Below are positions 48,288-56,829 of a stretch of 64,000 nucleotides of DNA, one piece after another. This DNA is from Bacillota bacterium (lineage in GTDB: Bacteria; Bacillota; Clostridia; Christensenellales; Aristaeellaceae), in NCBI GenBank assembly GCA_023416655.1, contig JAEZHK010000011.1, forward strand, positions 18,979 through 82,978, in the 5' to 3' direction. A model generated the notes under the pieces. That model was given only the letters and a program-made list of their open reading frames with translations, was not told where the DNA came from and ran no database searches. Each line of letters starts with the position of its first letter. Within the stretch, counting starts at the first letter, position 1. Made by a program: the position numbers and the translations under genes.

Positions 48288-50084
48288 TTATTGCGCTGCC
48301 AGTGCTTCGCGGATCGCCGCCTGGTGATCGGGATCGATGCGGTTGGAGCCGTGGGTGCGGCTGTTGGTGAAGTGGATGCAGTGGTGGCCCGGGAAGCCGT
48401 TGTCCCTGGCATTCCCGCCATGGGGCATGCCGTTCATCGACGCGGCGTACCGGACGCCGTCGATCGAGACCCAGATCGGCCGCCTGTCCCACGACCACTT
48501 GCCGCCGTAGGCCGCCTTCATCGCCGCGGTGTCCTGGTCGGCCAGCGGCACACAGTCGGCGTGGTTGGTTCCGCCCACCCGGACCTCCTTCCAGGACAGG
48601 CCCGTGCGCACGTCGGTCACCACCACCGTGCGGCCCCGGTAGAAGATCTGCTGGATGTCGCTGGTCCACCAGTCCATGCCCTTGACCGGTCCGGAGGCCG
48701 GGCTGGCGGTGCTTTCGCCGGAACCGGACTCAGGCTTCGGCGCGTCCGAGGCGTAGAGCTTCTTCTGCGTCGCCACGGTCGCGATGCCGCTGGCCTCCAG
48801 CCCCGCCGCGCTCTGGAAGTCCTTGACCGCCTGGGTGGTGCGGGTCTGGTAGTTGCCGCCGATCGTGCCGGTGAACCAGCCCAGCGCCTTGAGCCGCGTC
48901 TGCAGCTTCTTGACCGCGTCGCCGGAGTCTCCGGGACTGAGCTCAGTATACCCGTCGGGATCCGGGGTGGGCGCAGGCTTCGGCGTCGTGGTTGGCGTCG
49001 GTGTGGGTTTCGGCGTCGGCGTAGGTTTCGGCGTGGGCGTCGGCGCGGGCGTCATGGTGGGAACGGGCGTCGGCGCGGGCGTCGCCGCAGTCGGCTCCTC
49101 GGACAGATACTGCGCGGCCACGTAGCCCTTCCTGCCGTTATAGACCACCTTGGCCCAGCTCTTGTTGTTATAGTAGTAGCGCACAACCTCCGCGCCCTTG
49201 GGCACCGTGCCCACCTGCGTGGACGTGGACGCGCCCTTGTACAGCTTGAGCTGCTTCGTCGCATGCGCTTCCGTCGGCGCGGGCGTGGGCGCTGCGGAAG
49301 GCTTGGGCGTCAAACTGGGGGTCGGGGTGGGCGTCGGCGAAGGCGTCGGGGTGGGCGGCTCCTCGGTCAAGTATCTCGCGGACAAGTAGCCCTTCCTGCC
49401 CTTGTAGGATACCTTGGCCCAGCTGTCATTGTTATAGTAGTAGCGCGTGAGCTCCGCGCCCTTGGGCACCGTGCCCACCTGCGTGGACGTGGACGCGCCC
49501 TTGTACAGCCTGAGCTGCTTCGTCGCATAGGCTTCCTCCGGCGCGGGGGTAGCCGCCGCGGTGGGCTTGACGGTCGGCGTGGGCTTGGGCGTCGGTGTAG
49601 GCTTCTGCGTAGGCGCTGGCTTCTTGCTGCCCAACTCGCTCTTTCGCACAAAGCCGGTATGGCCCTTGTACAGCGCCTTGTACCAGTCGCCCTTGGAGCT
49701 GACGGCGTACACGGCGTCGCCCGAGCCGATCTTGCAAAGCGCATCGCCGGACGACGCGGCGGCGTCCAGAAGGCTCACGTCCTGCGCCGCGTACAGCCGC
49801 TTCGCGGTTTGCCTTCGGATGGCCTTCCGCGCCAGATAGGCGGTCTTGCCCCGGTAGAGCACCTTGGACCACGCGCCTGAGGTGGCGCGCAGGACGGTCA
49901 GTTCGCCCTTCTGAAGCTTCGCCACAAGCGTGGAAGAGGTGCTGGGCTGGGCGTACAGGCCTGTTTCACGGGTCAGGACGGCGGGCGCGTCCGCGCGCGC
50001 CGCGATGGGTGTCAAGGCGATGAGAACGATGATCCAGGCGGTCGCCAGCATCGCCAAAGCAACACGGGTTCCATGCTTCGTCAA
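48288..50084 (-). CDS. Secreted wall protein: four SH3 domains, PG-binding domain, uncharacterised C-terminal domain
   Basis: 598 residues. Signal peptide (1-31), SH3-like domains at about 33-88, 92-150, 187-240 and 271-325 joined by Pro/Thr linkers (PTPTPKPTPT), PG_binding_1 at about 385-445, and a C-terminal domain (about 480-598) shared with the product of 10166-11080. SH3 domains 3 and 4 are nearly identical (LYKGASTSTQVGTVPKGAE), so they duplicated recently. The start is TTG, seven bases after GGGGAGGT. Likely a wall-anchored enzyme or adhesin; the C-terminal domain is described in the findings. Confidence 0.85.
   Translation of the reverse strand: MTKHGTRVALAMLATAWIIVLIALTPIAARADAPAVLTRETGLYAQPSTSSTLVAKLQKGELTVLRATSGAWSKVLYRGKTAYLARKAIRRQTAKRLYAAQDVSLLDAAASSGDALCKIGSGDAVYAVSSKGDWYKALYKGHTGFVRKSELGSKKPAPTQKPTPTPKPTPTVKPTAAATPAPEEAYATKQLRLYKGASTSTQVGTVPKGAELTRYYYNNDSWAKVSYKGRKGYLSARYLTEEPPTPTPSPTPTPTPSLTPKPSAAPTPAPTEAHATKQLKLYKGASTSTQVGTVPKGAEVVRYYYNNKSWAKVVYNGRKGYVAAQYLSEEPTAATPAPTPVPTMTPAPTPTPKPTPTPKPTPTPTTTPKPAPTPDPDGYTELSPGDSGDAVKKLQTRLKALGWFTGTIGGNYQTRTTQAVKDFQSAAGLEASGIATVATQKKLYASDAPKPESGSGESTASPASGPVKGMDWWTSDIQQIFYRGRTVVVTDVRTGLSWKEVRVGGTNHADCVPLADQDTAAMKAAYGGKWSWDRRPIWVSIDGVRYAASMNGMPHGGNARDNGFPGHHCIHFTNSRTHGSNRIDPDHQAAIREALAAQ
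49085..49530. repeat. Duplicated SH3-coding segment
   Basis: The blocks at about 49108-49262 and 49368-49532 match closely, including CTTGGGCACCGTGCCCACCT and GTGGACGTGGACGCGCCCTT, each about 155 bp, with Pro/Thr-coding GGCGTCGG-type repeats between. It encodes SH3 domains 3 and 4. Confidence 0.8.
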
Positions 50085-50122
50085 CTCGGATACCTCCCCG
50101 GGCGGTAAGCCCTTCCAGACAC

Positions 50123-50151
50123 ATTATATTACAGAACTGTTTCGAAATCAA
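50123..50151 (-). promoter_or_regulatory. Promoter for the SH3 wall-protein gene
   Basis: TTGATT and TATAAT are 17 bp apart on the minus strand. Confidence 0.8.
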
Positions 50152-50315
50152 GTCTAAATATTTCGAGCCCCGAGGGCATCCCGCGCCCGCGCCGGGAATA
50201 CGGTGGTGAGGGCCGCAAAAAGCCGCGCGCCCGGTGATACAGCGCCCGGTTTATGGCGCAGGAGCATCCAAACTGTCAATTCGATGTCAAGAATGCAGCT
50301 TTGGGCATTTTCTTG

Positions 50316-50344
50316 TTTACTCGTTCGAAGGAATCCGTTATACT
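50316..50344 (+). promoter_or_regulatory. Promoter for nfeD
   Basis: TTTACT and TATACT are 17 bp apart; an overlapping TTGTTT at 50313 gives a 20-bp spacer. Confidence 0.55.
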
Positions 50345-50383
50345 GTATTCATCACATCGGAATTCGAAGGGGGAGGTTCGCGT

Positions 50384-50899
50384 ATGGAGTCGGTAGCCGC
50401 AATGATCGTTCAGAACCTGCCCGCACTGATCCTTTTGATACTGGGGTTTGTGCTGGTGCTGGTGGAGATGCACATTCCCGGCTTTGGCGCGCCCGGCATC
50501 CTGGGCGTCATCTGCCTGGTCGCGGGCGTCATGCTGTTTGCCCGGAGCGCCACGGAGGCGCTGGTCATCACCGTCATCATCGTCGCGCTTTTGTGCATTG
50601 CGCTGTCGTTCGTGATCCGGTCCGCCACAAAGGGGCGGCTGGCCCACTCGAAGCTGGTGCTGCACGAAGTCTCGGTGCCCACGGTGAGCGACAACGACCT
50701 GACCTTCTTCGTCGGCAAGACCGGCGAGGCGAAGTCCACGCTCAGGCCATCCGGCATCGCGGAGTTCGACGGGGTTCGGCTCAACGTGGTGTCGGACGGC
50801 GAATGGATCCCCAGCGGCCGGAAAATCCGCGTCGAGCGGGTGGAAGGCAACCGGATCGTGGTCTGCCCGGTGCGTGAGGAAGCCCGCGTGGGGGTATAA
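50384..50899 (+). CDS. nfeD: NfeD-family membrane protein
   Basis: 171 residues. Two or three membrane helices (about 12-80, LILLILGFVLVLVEMHIPGFGAPGILG) and a C-terminal OB fold (about 100-171, GKTGEAKSTLRPSGIAEFDGVRLNVVSDGEWIPSGRKIRVERVEGNRIVV). This is the short form without the ClpP-like protease domain. NfeD proteins partner flotillins; floA lies 3.6 kb downstream on the same strand, separated by two secreted-protein genes. The ATG follows GGGGGAGG. Confidence 0.9.
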   Translation: MESVAAMIVQNLPALILLILGFVLVLVEMHIPGFGAPGILGVICLVAGVMLFARSATEALVITVIIVALLCIALSFVIRSATKGRLAHSKLVLHEVSVPTVSDNDLTFFVGKTGEAKSTLRPSGIAEFDGVRLNVVSDGEWIPSGRKIRVERVEGNRIVVCPVREEARVGV

Positions 50900-50946
50900 A
50901 ATGCTAATCATCATTCCGTGGGGAATGGAATAGAGGAGGAGAACAA

Positions 50947-52443
50947 ATGAACATCAAACGCATTCTGGTCTTCGCATTGGCTCTTATGGTGATGGCCATG
51001 CCTGTCGGCCTTGCGGAGGCGGGCTATGCCGCGCTTACGCTGAGCAACATCCACTTTGACATGGCGGGCATGGATGAGCCCCTGGACATCGACGCCGCGC
51101 TGACGATCGGCGTGGGCGGCCAGGACGACGGCACCGGCCGCGTGGACGTCAAACTGGTCGGCGGCGGGCAGACCGCTTTCAGCGGGTCGGCCGGTTTTGA
51201 CGCCGAAAAGGTCCAGGCGATCGTCGAAGGCTCCAGCTACTACTTCGACATCCCGATGGCCGCGCTGGAATCCATGATGACCGAGGCTACCGGGGCCGCG
51301 AGCTCCGCGTCCGGGCCGGACATGGCGAAGGTTAAGGAAATGGTCGAGAAATACGTCAAGGTTCTCGAGAAGTACAAAAACCCTGAGGACTCCATCAAGT
51401 TCGCCGCCCCGGTGCTGGCCGCAATGAACCTCGAAGCCAAGGGCAAGGAGCAGGTTGAACTCTTCGGCGAGAAGATGGAACTCAACCGCTTCGACGCCTC
51501 GATGGACGGCGAAGGCATCGGCAAGATGTACCAGGCTATTTTCGACGCCGATCCCGACCTCCAGGCGCTCTTCATCGGCTACTTCACCATGCTCAACACC
51601 GCGACCGGCGAGGAATTCCCGATCGATACGAGCAATCTCGGTGAATCCATCGCCAAGAGCCTGAAGGAAGTCAACGTCGATTTGAAGATCGACTTCACCT
51701 TCTGGATGGATACCTCGGACCTGACCTCGAACGATGCCAAGGCCGTGAAGGAAGCCATCAACGTGACCCTCACCAACCTCAAGCCTGATAGCAAAGACGA
51801 CCCCAAGACCGTCGTATTCCCGATGACGGTGTCCGTGCTCGAGTCCGACAAGGGCACACACGTCGCCATGGACATGGCGATCGCGCCCACCGAGGAATCG
51901 ATGTCCATGGCCTTTGACGCCACCTTTGACGCGCCCGCTGCCGACGGCGGCACCGAGAGCTCCGGCGCGTTCGTGATGAAGTTTGACGCCAAGGAAGACA
52001 GCGGCGACGTGGACGCCACCCTGGATTTCAACGCTTCTACCGACGCCAAAAACCTCCCGCACTTCAAAGCCAGCCTCAAGGGCACCGGCGAAGGCCAGGC
52101 GTTTGACCTGAGCGTCGGATACGTTGGTGCGACCGCCACCGAGACCGAGCAGTCCGGCACCGTGACCATCGACTTCAACATCCCCGATGCCGGCAAGGGC
52201 AACCTCGCCTTCGACGTGAGTGTCGCCTCCAGCGAGTTCAAGCCCCTGGGCGCGGCGGACTTTGACGGCAAGACCAAGTTGGACCCGACCTCCCAGACCG
52301 AGGAAGACCAGAAGCTGATGGAGGAAGCGGGCGTTGAGCTCAACGGCGTGATGATGCAGGCGATGGGCGTGCTGATGCAGACGCCGGGCCTCTCCAACAT
52401 CATGGGCAGCATGATGAGCGCGGGCACGGGCACCGCGGGCTAA
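50947..52443 (+). CDS. Secreted protein of unknown function, paralogue A
   Basis: 498 residues. Signal peptide (MNIKRILVFALALMVMAMPVGLAEA), then a long acidic, beta-rich region without Cys and with no family I recognise. It shares its plan with the next gene: a start YAALTLSNIHFD / YGSLTFDNFHIE, a middle AATETEQSGTVTIDFN / TSTDAEQTGTITLHYD and an end GVLMQTPGLSNIMGSMMS / GVLMQTHGLSSLIGGLMS. The ATG follows GAGGAGG. It begins 48 bp after nfeD and is probably cotranscribed. A role at the membrane with NfeD/FloA is only suggested by position. Confidence 0.75.
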   Translation: MNIKRILVFALALMVMAMPVGLAEAGYAALTLSNIHFDMAGMDEPLDIDAALTIGVGGQDDGTGRVDVKLVGGGQTAFSGSAGFDAEKVQAIVEGSSYYFDIPMAALESMMTEATGAASSASGPDMAKVKEMVEKYVKVLEKYKNPEDSIKFAAPVLAAMNLEAKGKEQVELFGEKMELNRFDASMDGEGIGKMYQAIFDADPDLQALFIGYFTMLNTATGEEFPIDTSNLGESIAKSLKEVNVDLKIDFTFWMDTSDLTSNDAKAVKEAINVTLTNLKPDSKDDPKTVVFPMTVSVLESDKGTHVAMDMAIAPTEESMSMAFDATFDAPAADGGTESSGAFVMKFDAKEDSGDVDATLDFNASTDAKNLPHFKASLKGTGEGQAFDLSVGYVGATATETEQSGTVTIDFNIPDAGKGNLAFDVSVASSEFKPLGAADFDGKTKLDPTSQTEEDQKLMEEAGVELNGVMMQAMGVLMQTPGLSNIMGSMMSAGTGTAG

Positions 52444-52458
52444 GTTCATACAACACGC

Positions 52459-52488
52459 GGGGCCGGCGTAACGCGCCGGCCCCTTTTC
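52459..52488 (+). terminator. Rho-independent terminator between the paralogues
   Basis: GGGGCCGGCG / CGCCGGCCCC, loop TAAC-like, followed by TTTTC. Confidence 0.85.
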
Positions 52489-52522
52489 ACAGGAAGCCCA
52501 GGACAGTGAAGGAGAGAGAGCA

Positions 52523-54238
52523 ATGAGACATTTGCGAATCCCGATCCTCGCGCTGGTACTGATCCTCGCGCTGACCCCCGCAGGCCTCGCGACGTCCTAC
52601 GGCTCCCTGACGTTCGACAACTTCCACATCGAGCCGGGCGACAAAAAGCCCGTGGACGTGGACGCGTCTCTCACCGTCGGCTACGGCGGGGTTTTCCCGG
52701 ACGGACCGGCGCGGCTGGACTTTGAGGTCACCGGCGACGGCAGGCTGGCCTTTAAAGGCACGGCCGCCCTCGAGGACGGCCAGATCCGCGCGGTGCTGGA
52801 GAAGTCCAAATACCGCTTCGAGATCCCGGTGAAGGGCTTCGAGGAGCAGTTCGCCCAGAGGCCCTACTCACTCATATCCAGCCTGTGGTACGTGATGCCG
52901 GAACTCTACTACAGCATGAACGACGCGATGTACTACGGCGGGTACGATTACGACGACGGCCCCAAACCTGAGGACTTTCAAAAGCTCTGGGACCTTATCG
53001 GGCGCTACGCGGCGTACTACGGCAACGCCCTCGACCCCGTCAAGTCGCTTGAGAAGGACAGGAAGCTTTTCGCGATCCTGAAGCCCGAATTCAAGGGCCG
53101 GGAGCCGGTGGACTTCTTCGGCGCGTCCACTGACCTCTATCGCTATGAGATGGCCTTCGAGGGAAGCGCCCTGAAGACCTACTACGAGGCGGTCTACGAG
53201 GCCGATCCGGAGTTCAAGGCGCTGGAGGAGGAAGCCGCCCGGCTGATGGAGGACTTCGGACTGGGCATGGAAGACGACAAACGCGACGAAGATAAGGACG
53301 AGGACGACGCGAAGTCTGAAGATGAAGGCGACGATTCCGCCAAGGCCGAAGACGGATCCGCGAAGTCCGAAGATGGCGACGGCGATTCCGCCAAGGCCGA
53401 TGACGATTCCGCGAAGTCCGAAGACGGCGATGAAGACGAGGACCCGCTGGACTGGCTGATCGAGGACGCCGGCATTGAAAAGGTCGCGTTCGTGTTCTGG
53501 TCGGACGTCCAGGAACTGGCCGATCCGGCCACGAAGGCGCAAAAGACCATCGTGACGCTGACGGTCAAGGACGCGGTGGATGCATATGGCATGCCGGTCG
53601 TGCTGGAGATCCCCATCACCACCGCCTGGCGGGAAATCCCCGGCGGCAAGCGCATCGGCTTCGAGGCAGTCTACGCGCCCTACGAGGGCGAAACCACCAA
53701 GTTTCAACTGGACGCGAGGCTGCGCGAACCCATTTCAGGCACCCCGACGGTCAGCAACGTCACGGCGATCCTGGACGCGGACTCCGAGGAGGACGGCGAA
53801 GTATTCAGCGCCCGGTTATTCGGAGAGGAGATTGTGGACGCGCAGGGCGTCAAAGACACCTCCGTCTCCATCAAGGCCGCCTCGAACGGCCAAGACTACG
53901 CGCTGGGTTACGCCTACGACGGCAAGACCTCAACCGACGCCGAACAGACGGGCACCATCACCCTGCACTACGACTTCCCCGCGGCGGGCGGCGGCGAGCC
54001 CGCAAGGGCCGTCATCCGCTTCGACGCGAAGGTCAAAAACGGGCCCTACGAACCGGCGGACTTTGAAAAGTACGTGGACCTCCAGCCGGTCAACCCGCTG
54101 CGGGCAAGCTATACGGCGATGGACAAGGTGTCCAAAGACCTCGGCAGCATGGCGATGCAGGGCATGGGCGTCCTGATGCAGACCCACGGCCTGTCCAGCC
54201 TCATCGGAGGGTTGATGAGCGGCATGATGCCACAGTGA
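52523..54238 (+). CDS. Secreted protein of unknown function, paralogue B with acidic repeat insert
   Basis: 571 residues. Signal peptide (..LALTPAGLATS), then the same overall plan as the product of 50947-52443. A low-complexity insert at about 250-310 is made of KSEDGD/DSAKAED units (..DDSAKAEDGSAKSEDGDGDS..), very acidic and Lys-poor, possibly calcium-binding or a spacer. Several Tyr-rich stretches (PELYYSMNDAMYYGGYDYDDG) are unique to this copy. The ATG follows GAAGGAG. It ends in a family 1 element. The function is unknown. Confidence 0.75.
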   Translation: MRHLRIPILALVLILALTPAGLATSYGSLTFDNFHIEPGDKKPVDVDASLTVGYGGVFPDGPARLDFEVTGDGRLAFKGTAALEDGQIRAVLEKSKYRFEIPVKGFEEQFAQRPYSLISSLWYVMPELYYSMNDAMYYGGYDYDDGPKPEDFQKLWDLIGRYAAYYGNALDPVKSLEKDRKLFAILKPEFKGREPVDFFGASTDLYRYEMAFEGSALKTYYEAVYEADPEFKALEEEAARLMEDFGLGMEDDKRDEDKDEDDAKSEDEGDDSAKAEDGSAKSEDGDGDSAKADDDSAKSEDGDEDEDPLDWLIEDAGIEKVAFVFWSDVQELADPATKAQKTIVTLTVKDAVDAYGMPVVLEIPITTAWREIPGGKRIGFEAVYAPYEGETTKFQLDARLREPISGTPTVSNVTAILDADSEEDGEVFSARLFGEEIVDAQGVKDTSVSIKAASNGQDYALGYAYDGKTSTDAEQTGTITLHYDFPAAGGGEPARAVIRFDAKVKNGPYEPADFEKYVDLQPVNPLRASYTAMDKVSKDLGSMAMQGMGVLMQTHGLSSLIGGLMSGMMPQ

Positions 54239-54424
54239 TGCGATGAAAATACAAGCGGGGGTTTTCATCGCATAGCAAGAAGTTCTGCGCGCGCATGAAA
54301 CGCCCGCGGGCGTCCCGGGCGGCGCACTGACTGAATGAATAGGGTCCATCGCCAGTGTGCGCACTGGTGATGGAAACCGATTCCCGACGACAAGTCGCCG
54401 GGGACGATTGGAAGGTACGACGGA
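54237..54424 (+). repeat. Four-hairpin 3' element, family 1, after paralogue B
   Basis: H1: GCGATGAAAA / TTTTCATCGC. H2: outer GCGC arms with inner ACGCC / GGCGT. H3: TCCATCGCCAGTG / CACTGGTGATGGA. H4: TTCCCGACG opposed by CGCCGGGGA, imperfect. It ends GGAAGGTACGACGGAG. Confidence 0.9.
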
Positions 54425-54489
54425 GTTTCAACGGGCTGTATCAAGATACATCCCGATCAAAGCACCCAGGATTCGAAAGGAGCATTCCC

Positions 54490-55479
54490 ATGGAAGGTTT
54501 AATTGCCTCGTTTTTGATCGTGGTCGTCATCATCGTCGCGCTCATCGTGTTCTTCACCTTTGTCCCGATCGGCCTGTGGATCTCGGCGATGGCCGCCAGC
54601 GCCCACGTGTCCATCGGCTCGCTGATCGGCATGCGCTTCCGCCGGATCAACCCGGCGCGGGTCGTGATGCCCTACATCAAGGCCACCAAGGCGGGCCTGA
54701 AGCTGTCCTCGAACGAGATGGAAGCCCACGTGCTGGCGGGCGGCAACATCGACCGCGTGATCGACGCGCTGATCGCCGCCGGGAGCGCCAACATCCCGCT
54801 GGAGTTTGAATCCGCCCGCGCCATCGACCTCGCCGGCCGCGACGTATTGCAGGCGGTGAAGATGAGCGTCAACCCCAAGGTCATCGAGACGCCGGTGGTG
54901 GCCGCCATCGCCAAGGACGGCATCGAGCTGCGCGCCAAGGCCCGCGTCACCGTGCGCGCCAACATCGAGCGGCTGGTGGGCGGCGCGGGTGAAGAAACCG
55001 TCATCGCCCGCGTCGGCGAGGGCATCGTCACCACCGTCGGCTCCGCCGACAGCCACAAGGCGGTTCTGGAGAACCCGGACCTCATCAGCCGTACGGTGCT
55101 CGCCAAGGGCCTCGACGCCGGCACCGCGTTTGAAATCCTCTCCATCGACATCGCGGACGTGGACGTGGGCCGCAACATCGGCGCGCAGCTGCAGATGGAC
55201 CAGGCCGAGGCCGACAAGCGCATTGCCCAGGCCAAGGCCGAAGAGCGCCGCGCGATGGCCGTCGCCCGCGAACAGGAAATGAAGGCCTCAGTGCAGGAGA
55301 TGCGCGCCAAGGTCGTGGAGGCCGAGAGCGAAGTGCCCCGCGCGATGGCGTCGGCCCTCCGGGATGGCAAGCTGGGCGTGATGGACTATTTCCAGATGCA
55401 GAACGTCGTCTCCGACACGAAGATGCGGGAATCCATCGCCGACACCGGCGCGCCCACGACCGAAGAGCCCAAGAAGTAG
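54490..55479 (+). CDS. floA: Flotillin-like protein FloA
   Basis: 329 residues. An N-terminal membrane hairpin (MEGLIASFLIVVVIIVALIVFFTFVPIGLWISAMAA), an SPFH domain (about 40-200) and a coiled-coil region rich in Ala/Glu (about 230-290, QAEADKRIAQAKAEERRAMAVAREQEMKA), very close to Bacillus YqfA. It scaffolds membrane microdomains. The ATG follows AAAGGAG. Downstream genes are close and on the same strand, so it probably heads a floA-55499-regulator unit. Confidence 0.95.
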   Translation: MEGLIASFLIVVVIIVALIVFFTFVPIGLWISAMAASAHVSIGSLIGMRFRRINPARVVMPYIKATKAGLKLSSNEMEAHVLAGGNIDRVIDALIAAGSANIPLEFESARAIDLAGRDVLQAVKMSVNPKVIETPVVAAIAKDGIELRAKARVTVRANIERLVGGAGEETVIARVGEGIVTTVGSADSHKAVLENPDLISRTVLAKGLDAGTAFEILSIDIADVDVGRNIGAQLQMDQAEADKRIAQAKAEERRAMAVAREQEMKASVQEMRAKVVEAESEVPRAMASALRDGKLGVMDYFQMQNVVSDTKMRESIADTGAPTTEEPKK

Positions 55480-55498
55480 ACCCCGTGAGGTATAGGCA

Positions 55499-56071
55499 AT
55501 GGAAGGTTTAATTGTCGTCATCGCCATCGGCTGGTTCATCTTCAGCCTCATCGGCAAGGGGCTGAGGGCGGCGAACCAGTCCGGCCAGCAGTCGAGGCCT
55601 GACCAGGCGCCTCCGGGCGGCGCGCGGCCCCGGCCACCGTCTCCGCCACTGACCCCAACCGCGCGGCCCTTCGGGGACACCGCGTCCGACTGGGGGGACA
55701 TCATGACCATGCTCGGCGGCGCCCCGGCCCAGACCCGACAGCCTGCCTATAGTGAGGGCGAATCCGAAGCCATGGGCCCCTCCGGCAGCCTGACCGGCCC
55801 CTCCATGATGGAGGGCAGCCCGTCGATGATGACGGGCCCTGGCATGATGGAAGGCAGCAGCCCCATGATGGACGCCAGCCAGCCCGACTATGAGGGCAAG
55901 TCGCTGCCCGGGGAAATGTCCGCGCGAGCGCCCCAACCGGAGATCCCCGTGGCCCCGCCGCTTCGCACCGCCACCCGGCCCAGAAGGTACGACCCCGCCG
56001 CCATGCGGGACGCCGTGGTCTGGGCGGAAATCCTGGCTAAGCCCAAGTCTCTTAGGAGGGTTGCCCGTTGA
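55499..56071 (+). CDS. Small membrane-anchored Pro/Met-rich protein
   Basis: 190 residues, no family recognised. A short N-terminal span (MEGLIVVIAIGWFIFSLIGKG) is followed by a disordered Pro/Arg/Ser region and Met-rich repeats (GPSMMEGSPSMMTGPGMMEGSSPMMD). The last 30 residues (RRYDPAAMRDAVVWAEILAKPKSLRR) look helical and conserved enough to be a partner-binding motif. The first 16 bases of the gene (ATGGAAGGTTTAATTG) are identical to those of floA. It lies 19 bp after floA, and its stop overlaps the next start, so a role with FloA is likely. Confidence 0.7.
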   Translation: MEGLIVVIAIGWFIFSLIGKGLRAANQSGQQSRPDQAPPGGARPRPPSPPLTPTARPFGDTASDWGDIMTMLGGAPAQTRQPAYSEGESEAMGPSGSLTGPSMMEGSPSMMTGPGMMEGSSPMMDASQPDYEGKSLPGEMSARAPQPEIPVAPPLRTATRPRRYDPAAMRDAVVWAEILAKPKSLRRVAR

Positions 56072-56829
56072 TCATCCGCGTTCTCATCGCCGACGACGAT
56101 CCGGGCATGCGGCTGCTCCTTCGCAAAGTCCTCGAGCGCACGGAAGGCTATGAACTCGTGGGCGAGGCGGAGGACGGCCAGAGCGCGCTCGGCCTCTACG
56201 AATCCGCAAAGCCCGACATGGTGATCTTGGACGTGGAGATGCCGGGGTTGACCGGCGTCGAGTGCGCCCGCGCCATTCAGGACCAGAACCCCCGGACGCT
56301 GATCATCTTCGTGACGGCCCACGAGCAGTACATGTCCGACGCGTTCTCGGTGTACGCCTTCGACTACCTGCTCAAGCCCTTCCGCATGGAGCGCGTGGAA
56401 GAGACGCTCCGGCTCGCCTTCATGCGGCTGACCGCGCCGATGGAATGCCCCGCGCCCGCGCCTCCGGAACTGAAGCCGGTCCCTCCGGCCAAGGCCGCCC
56501 CCACCCGGCTGATGCTTCGGCACCGGGACGGCGTGTCCTTCATCGACCTGGACCAGCTCCTCCTGGTGCAGCGGGAGGACCGGGCCACCGTGCTCTACAC
56601 CCAGGACAACCAGCGCTACGTGACCAGCGACACCATGAGTGAACTCGCTGCGCGGCTGCCGGAGAGCGCGTTCTTCCGCACCCACAAGTCCTACATCGTG
56701 AACCTGGGCCACATTGACTCGATCACGCCCTACGGCCGCTGGACCTACATCGTTCGCCTTCGCGGCACCACGCGGGACGCGCTGATCACCACGGAGCGCT
56801 TCGAGGAACTGCAAAAGCTCTTTGCATAG
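56068..56829 (+). CDS. LytTR-family response regulator
   Basis: 253 residues. Receiver domain (1-118) with acidic pocket Asp9-11, phospho-acceptor Asp55 (VILDVEMPG), Thr in FVTAHE and Lys in LLKPF. A Pro-rich linker precedes a LytTR DNA-binding domain (about 150-253: HRDGVSFIDLDQLLLVQREDRATVLYT..FFRTHKSYIVNLGHIDSI). No histidine kinase is adjacent, so its sensor is encoded elsewhere. The start is TTG at 56068, seven bases after AGGAGGG, overlapping the upstream stop (TTGA). Confidence 0.9.
   Translation: MIIRVLIADDDPGMRLLLRKVLERTEGYELVGEAEDGQSALGLYESAKPDMVILDVEMPGLTGVECARAIQDQNPRTLIIFVTAHEQYMSDAFSVYAFDYLLKPFRMERVEETLRLAFMRLTAPMECPAPAPPELKPVPPAKAAPTRLMLRHRDGVSFIDLDQLLLVQREDRATVLYTQDNQRYVTSDTMSELAARLPESAFFRTHKSYIVNLGHIDSITPYGRWTYIVRLRGTTRDALITTERFEELQKLFA

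Noticed and set aside
49955..49980. parS-like TGTTTCACGGGTCAGG
   Set aside because: Only the left half matches the parS palindrome TGTTTCACGTGAAACA; it lies inside a coding region.
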